Origin: Patiria miniata
Lineage: Eukaryota > Echinodermata > Asteroidea > Valvatida > Asterinidae
Direction: 5' to 3'
DNA: 64,000 bases
Assembly (NCBI RefSeq): GCF_015706575.1
Contig: NW_024037053.1
Span: forward strand, 4,092,001 to 4,156,000
Shown: positions 59,825 to 64,000 of the stretch, one piece after another
Layout: the number at the start of each line of letters is the position of its first letter
How positions within the stretch are numbered: the stretch's first letter is position 1
Notes under the pieces: generated by a model
Told to the model about the DNA's origin: nothing
Databases searched by the model: none
What the model saw: the letters and a program-made list of their open reading frames with translations, nothing else
Program-made: the position numbers and the translations under genes

Positions 59825-60130
59825 TATAGGCCTACCTGTCGATTTCACGCCTAACCTCGTTGCCATGAAAACAATATCTATGGCAACGCTAGGATGAGTC
59901 GCCGTAAGCAATGTCTGTTTTATTACACACACCACCTTTATTGAAAATTATAATTCGCCGTCTTTCACGCTGATGTAATGGAATTTTAGTATTTATTGTC
60001 CTCTTCTGGGGGGGGGGTGTATTATTGTGTATATGTATGTAACAGATGGTCGCTATAGGGGGCCTACACAACGAGGTCAAACGTGCATGGTACATGTATA
60101 TTTTTGTTACATGTAAGATAATTCACTTGT

Positions 60131-63031
60131 ATATAATATTAATCCCCTACTCACGTTTATAACAATTAAATCCTAAAATCCATTATGAACAAAATGAGCG
60201 AAGTAAGACAAATTCAGATTATTTTTTTTTTATTTCTAAAGTAAAGACAGGAATAGCAACAAGATTTGATTTTCGTTCACTCCCTTAACCTTTACTCTTT
60301 TATTAAATTTGTCTCCCACAAAAAAGGAAAAGATACTGGAAATCGAGTCTGAAGATTTATTTCTGGCATCAAATTTTGAATTACATTAAAATTTACACGG
60401 ATACAAATCGAATGTAAAATGTATTGGAACGCAACTCGAATACATAAAAACTGGGACAAAAAAACACACAAGGTATGTTAAAATGATGTTTCCATCTTGA
60501 TTCTGAGGGATATTTACATAATAATTAATTTAGCTTTACAAAAATAGCATCCCCATTGAATACATGATCAACACTAGGTTTGCCGTACACAGGATGTGTA
60601 CTACCATGCCACTTTTTTGTGGGAAATTCAGAACAGGCCGAGAGCTAAAAAATAAAAAGTATCCCAGCATGCATCATCACGACATGGCCAATCAGATTAA
60701 GCTAGGTCAAGAATATGTATGATGCCAGATTGCATTTTCGCCCTTTAAACATTCGATTTTGCCAATAACTGTTGCCCAATTTAACGCAACTCGCTTGCAG
60801 AGAATGCTGTTTTTATTTTATTTTTTTTCTACTGAGGATTCTTTTAAAACTGCTTTGGAAAATAGTTTAAGAAATGCCTGGAGCTAAGCACTATGCGAAG
60901 GCAATTAACCTCAAGCAATTGGTCAATGTGTCAAAGAGCAAAAGCTAATAATATGAATATTCAGTATACCATTAATGAATATTTACAACGCACAGAATAC
61001 AAATTACACAAAACATGATCAGAACAGCATCAAAACTTACTTACACATATTTTTGCTCCTGGATTTAAAACAGTTCTCAAGGTTTTCAATTTGATTTTGT
61101 TTTTTGAATTCATAGTTAGGATAAAAAATACACATATAACTGCAGCAGCATGTTAAGACTATTTGTTTATAAGTCCCCAAAACATATTGTTGTTTAGCCG
61201 AATCCTTTTGGATATTCAATGTTTTATAAAGCATAAACAATGGCTCATAATTTGAAGAACTTCCTCAGTTTGTTTTTTTTCAATTTGGGCAGGTGATATA
61301 TTAAGTACAATTTAAAACAAACTGAAGCACGATCAAATACATTTCAAACATACATTAAGTACACTTTACCTTTCCATGATTAAAATTTCACACAAAAATA
61401 CTGAGTTTTAAAAACATTTCAAATAACCCAAGCTCTATTCAATTAATTTTAAAAATCAAGGTGTTGAGTAAAAAAAAATTTTATTCGGAATTCAATTAAA
61501 AAAAAAAAAAAAAATCTATAAAAAACAATCGTAATTTTACAGCAAATTTCTACATTTAAAACAAAATCAGCCATCGTCAGTAGCCTTTCAAATCTCACAT
61601 CTCTACAAATCAATAAACAAAGAGAGGTGGCTTCAAATCCCTAACAAACTTTAAAAAGTTTTGTGAATTTTTTAAAAATTACGTTAAAAAATTTGGAATG
61701 TTAGTTCTCGTTCGCAAATTTTCAGATTACCGCCAAAATCGAACGGCTGAGTTTTGCCTGATTTTGATTGGTCAAGCTTTTTAGAGTCAAGCCTGCTGAT
61801 GCTTAACACTGGAATTCTGTGAAGTGAGGATCTGATGTGAAGATCTTCCGATTTAGGCAAGTTCAATGCATAAAACCAAAAGGAGTTAGGATCAAAGTCA
61901 CTGACGATAGTTTTTCTTTTCACGTTGTTGATAACTGTGAATTTTGTGTACATAATATTGTCTCCATTACTGCGTGCTGTTTGTGTACAGTAAACACGTA
62001 CCTTGATGACTACTCAGTCGATAGCTTGTAATTGTCTAGTTCAACGACTTGGCACAAACGGTGAATAAATAAGTCTCACAGTACAAGCATTTCCGGCAAA
62101 CTTTGCAACAAAATATTCTCAACTTGTTGGGAGGCTGTAGCCAACGGGGTTGGAGCGGTCATGCGTAACTGTTTTAAGTACTGATGCTGTCATTCTGAAT
62201 TTCATCTGTGAGTAAAAGAGAACTCCACAAATTAGGAACATGCATGTGTAGTCACAATATAGAAACATCTTTAACGCTGACCTTCCCAAATCCTCCAAAA
62301 TCCTCTTTCCAAATGGAGCATTTTGCAGGATTGAGGTTATATGGAAAAATGTTTGGCTGATTTTGAAGGATGCCCTGTATCAAGGTCTTGGGCCAGGCCT
62401 TGTGTTGTTTATGCTCAGCCGTGCATACATTTAGGCATAGATTATACTTGAAATCCCCCGCACTGCTCCAGGATTTCACTGGCTCTGCCTCAACATACTG
62501 ACAGTGATTGCTGGAGAATTTTGCAGTATTGAGGCAATGGTCACCCCTCCAGGGACCACATTCCAGAAAAAAAACATGGAGGCAGTTGGAGGATTTCGCA
62601 GCATTGAGGTTTTGCATCTCAGCAAAAATGCCTTGGGAGTTAGGGTTAATTTGCCATAGTGCAACATTTAATACCACCAGCCAAAATACATGTATCTGAA
62701 ACGATAAAAATAACTTCAAACCAACATCGGACATGGATCATTCAATAAATTTGGGGCCCACTTTTTCCCAGTCCCTGTTACATCTGACATCTATGATTTT
62801 ATAATTTATAATTCTGATGCACTCCTTAATGCAATCGTCCTCCAAGAGTGATTATGAAGAGCAAACTACCTACCCAACAAATTAAAGAATAATTTGAAGT
62901 CATTCTTAATGATACTTGAATGACAAATCACAAAGTACCAAGGCGACAGGGACAGGAAAAAAAGGTCACACCTTGGACACTACGTTTATAGAATGACCCA
63001 CATACTATTTGCATTATCAGAACAGACTTAC
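60131..63031. other. Intergenic between copies E and F, AT-rich
   Basis: No supported gene. 60380-60560 matches sequence upstream of copy D. 61260-61680 is strongly AT-rich with poly-A runs. A 160-codon minus-strand frame (62734-62252) covers three related stretches (TTTTGCAGGATTGAGG, TTTTGCAGTATTGAGG, TTTCGCAGCATTGAGG) and resembles repeat DNA more than protein. Confidence 0.5.

Positions 63032-64000
<969 letters not shown>

Noticed and set aside
62252-62734. Minus-strand 160-codon frame between copies E and F
   Set aside because: No recognisable family. The DNA shows internal repeats of a GCAG-ATTGAGG word, so it looks like repeat sequence.

Overview
This is animal (metazoan) nuclear DNA: short coding exons with GT/AG boundaries, long introns, and dense simple repeats, SINEs and small inverted-repeat DNA elements. 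Gene content and linkage point to an invertebrate deuterostome. An echinoderm or hemichordate is my best guess; the sequence alone does not settle it. FAF1 is predicted at 650 residues, the same length as the human protein, and the EF-hand genes belong to the calcyphosin-like family of ciliated animals. The word AGGCCTA is strikingly frequent.

Layout. (1) 1-2.1 kb, minus strand: two exons of an INK4/CDKN2-type ankyrin cyclin-dependent-kinase inhibitor whose 3' part runs off the left edge. (2) 2.1-16.8 kb: no supported gene; SINEs, foldback elements, a diverged 1.1-kb repeat pair and poly-C/poly-G rich repeats. (3) 16.9-29.1 kb, plus strand: complete FAF1 in 16 coding exons with UBA, two ubiquitin-like domains, UAS, coiled coil and UBX. 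Its introns hold a 30-bp minisatellite of about 35 copies, a partial tandem duplication of exon 10 including its splice donor, and four tRNA-derived elements. (4) 29.1-33.3 kb: intergenic, with a 520-bp TTAA-flanked element. (5) 33.3-64.0 kb, minus strand: a head-to-tail array of six calcyphosin-like (CAPSL family) EF-hand genes, called A to F from left to right. A-E are complete, each with four coding exons and identical intron phases. F is the closest match to vertebrate CAPSL and runs off the right edge. D and E lie in a recent segmental duplication of about 5 kb.

Main conclusions. The INK4 gene and FAF1 are neighbours in divergent (head-to-head) orientation, as CDKN2C and FAF1 are on human 1p32.3, and the INK4 intron after the first ankyrin repeat sits at the same codon and phase as in vertebrates. 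Together these argue that an INK4 gene and its FAF1 linkage predate vertebrates. The calcyphosin-like array shows gene-by-gene changes in calcium-binding loops, including a canonical 12-residue fourth loop only in copy A. Motifs resembling RFX X-boxes lie around copies D and E, which fits the known ciliary expression of the family. I saw no CRISPR array, no rRNA, no convincing functional tRNA and no recognisable retrovirus-like element.
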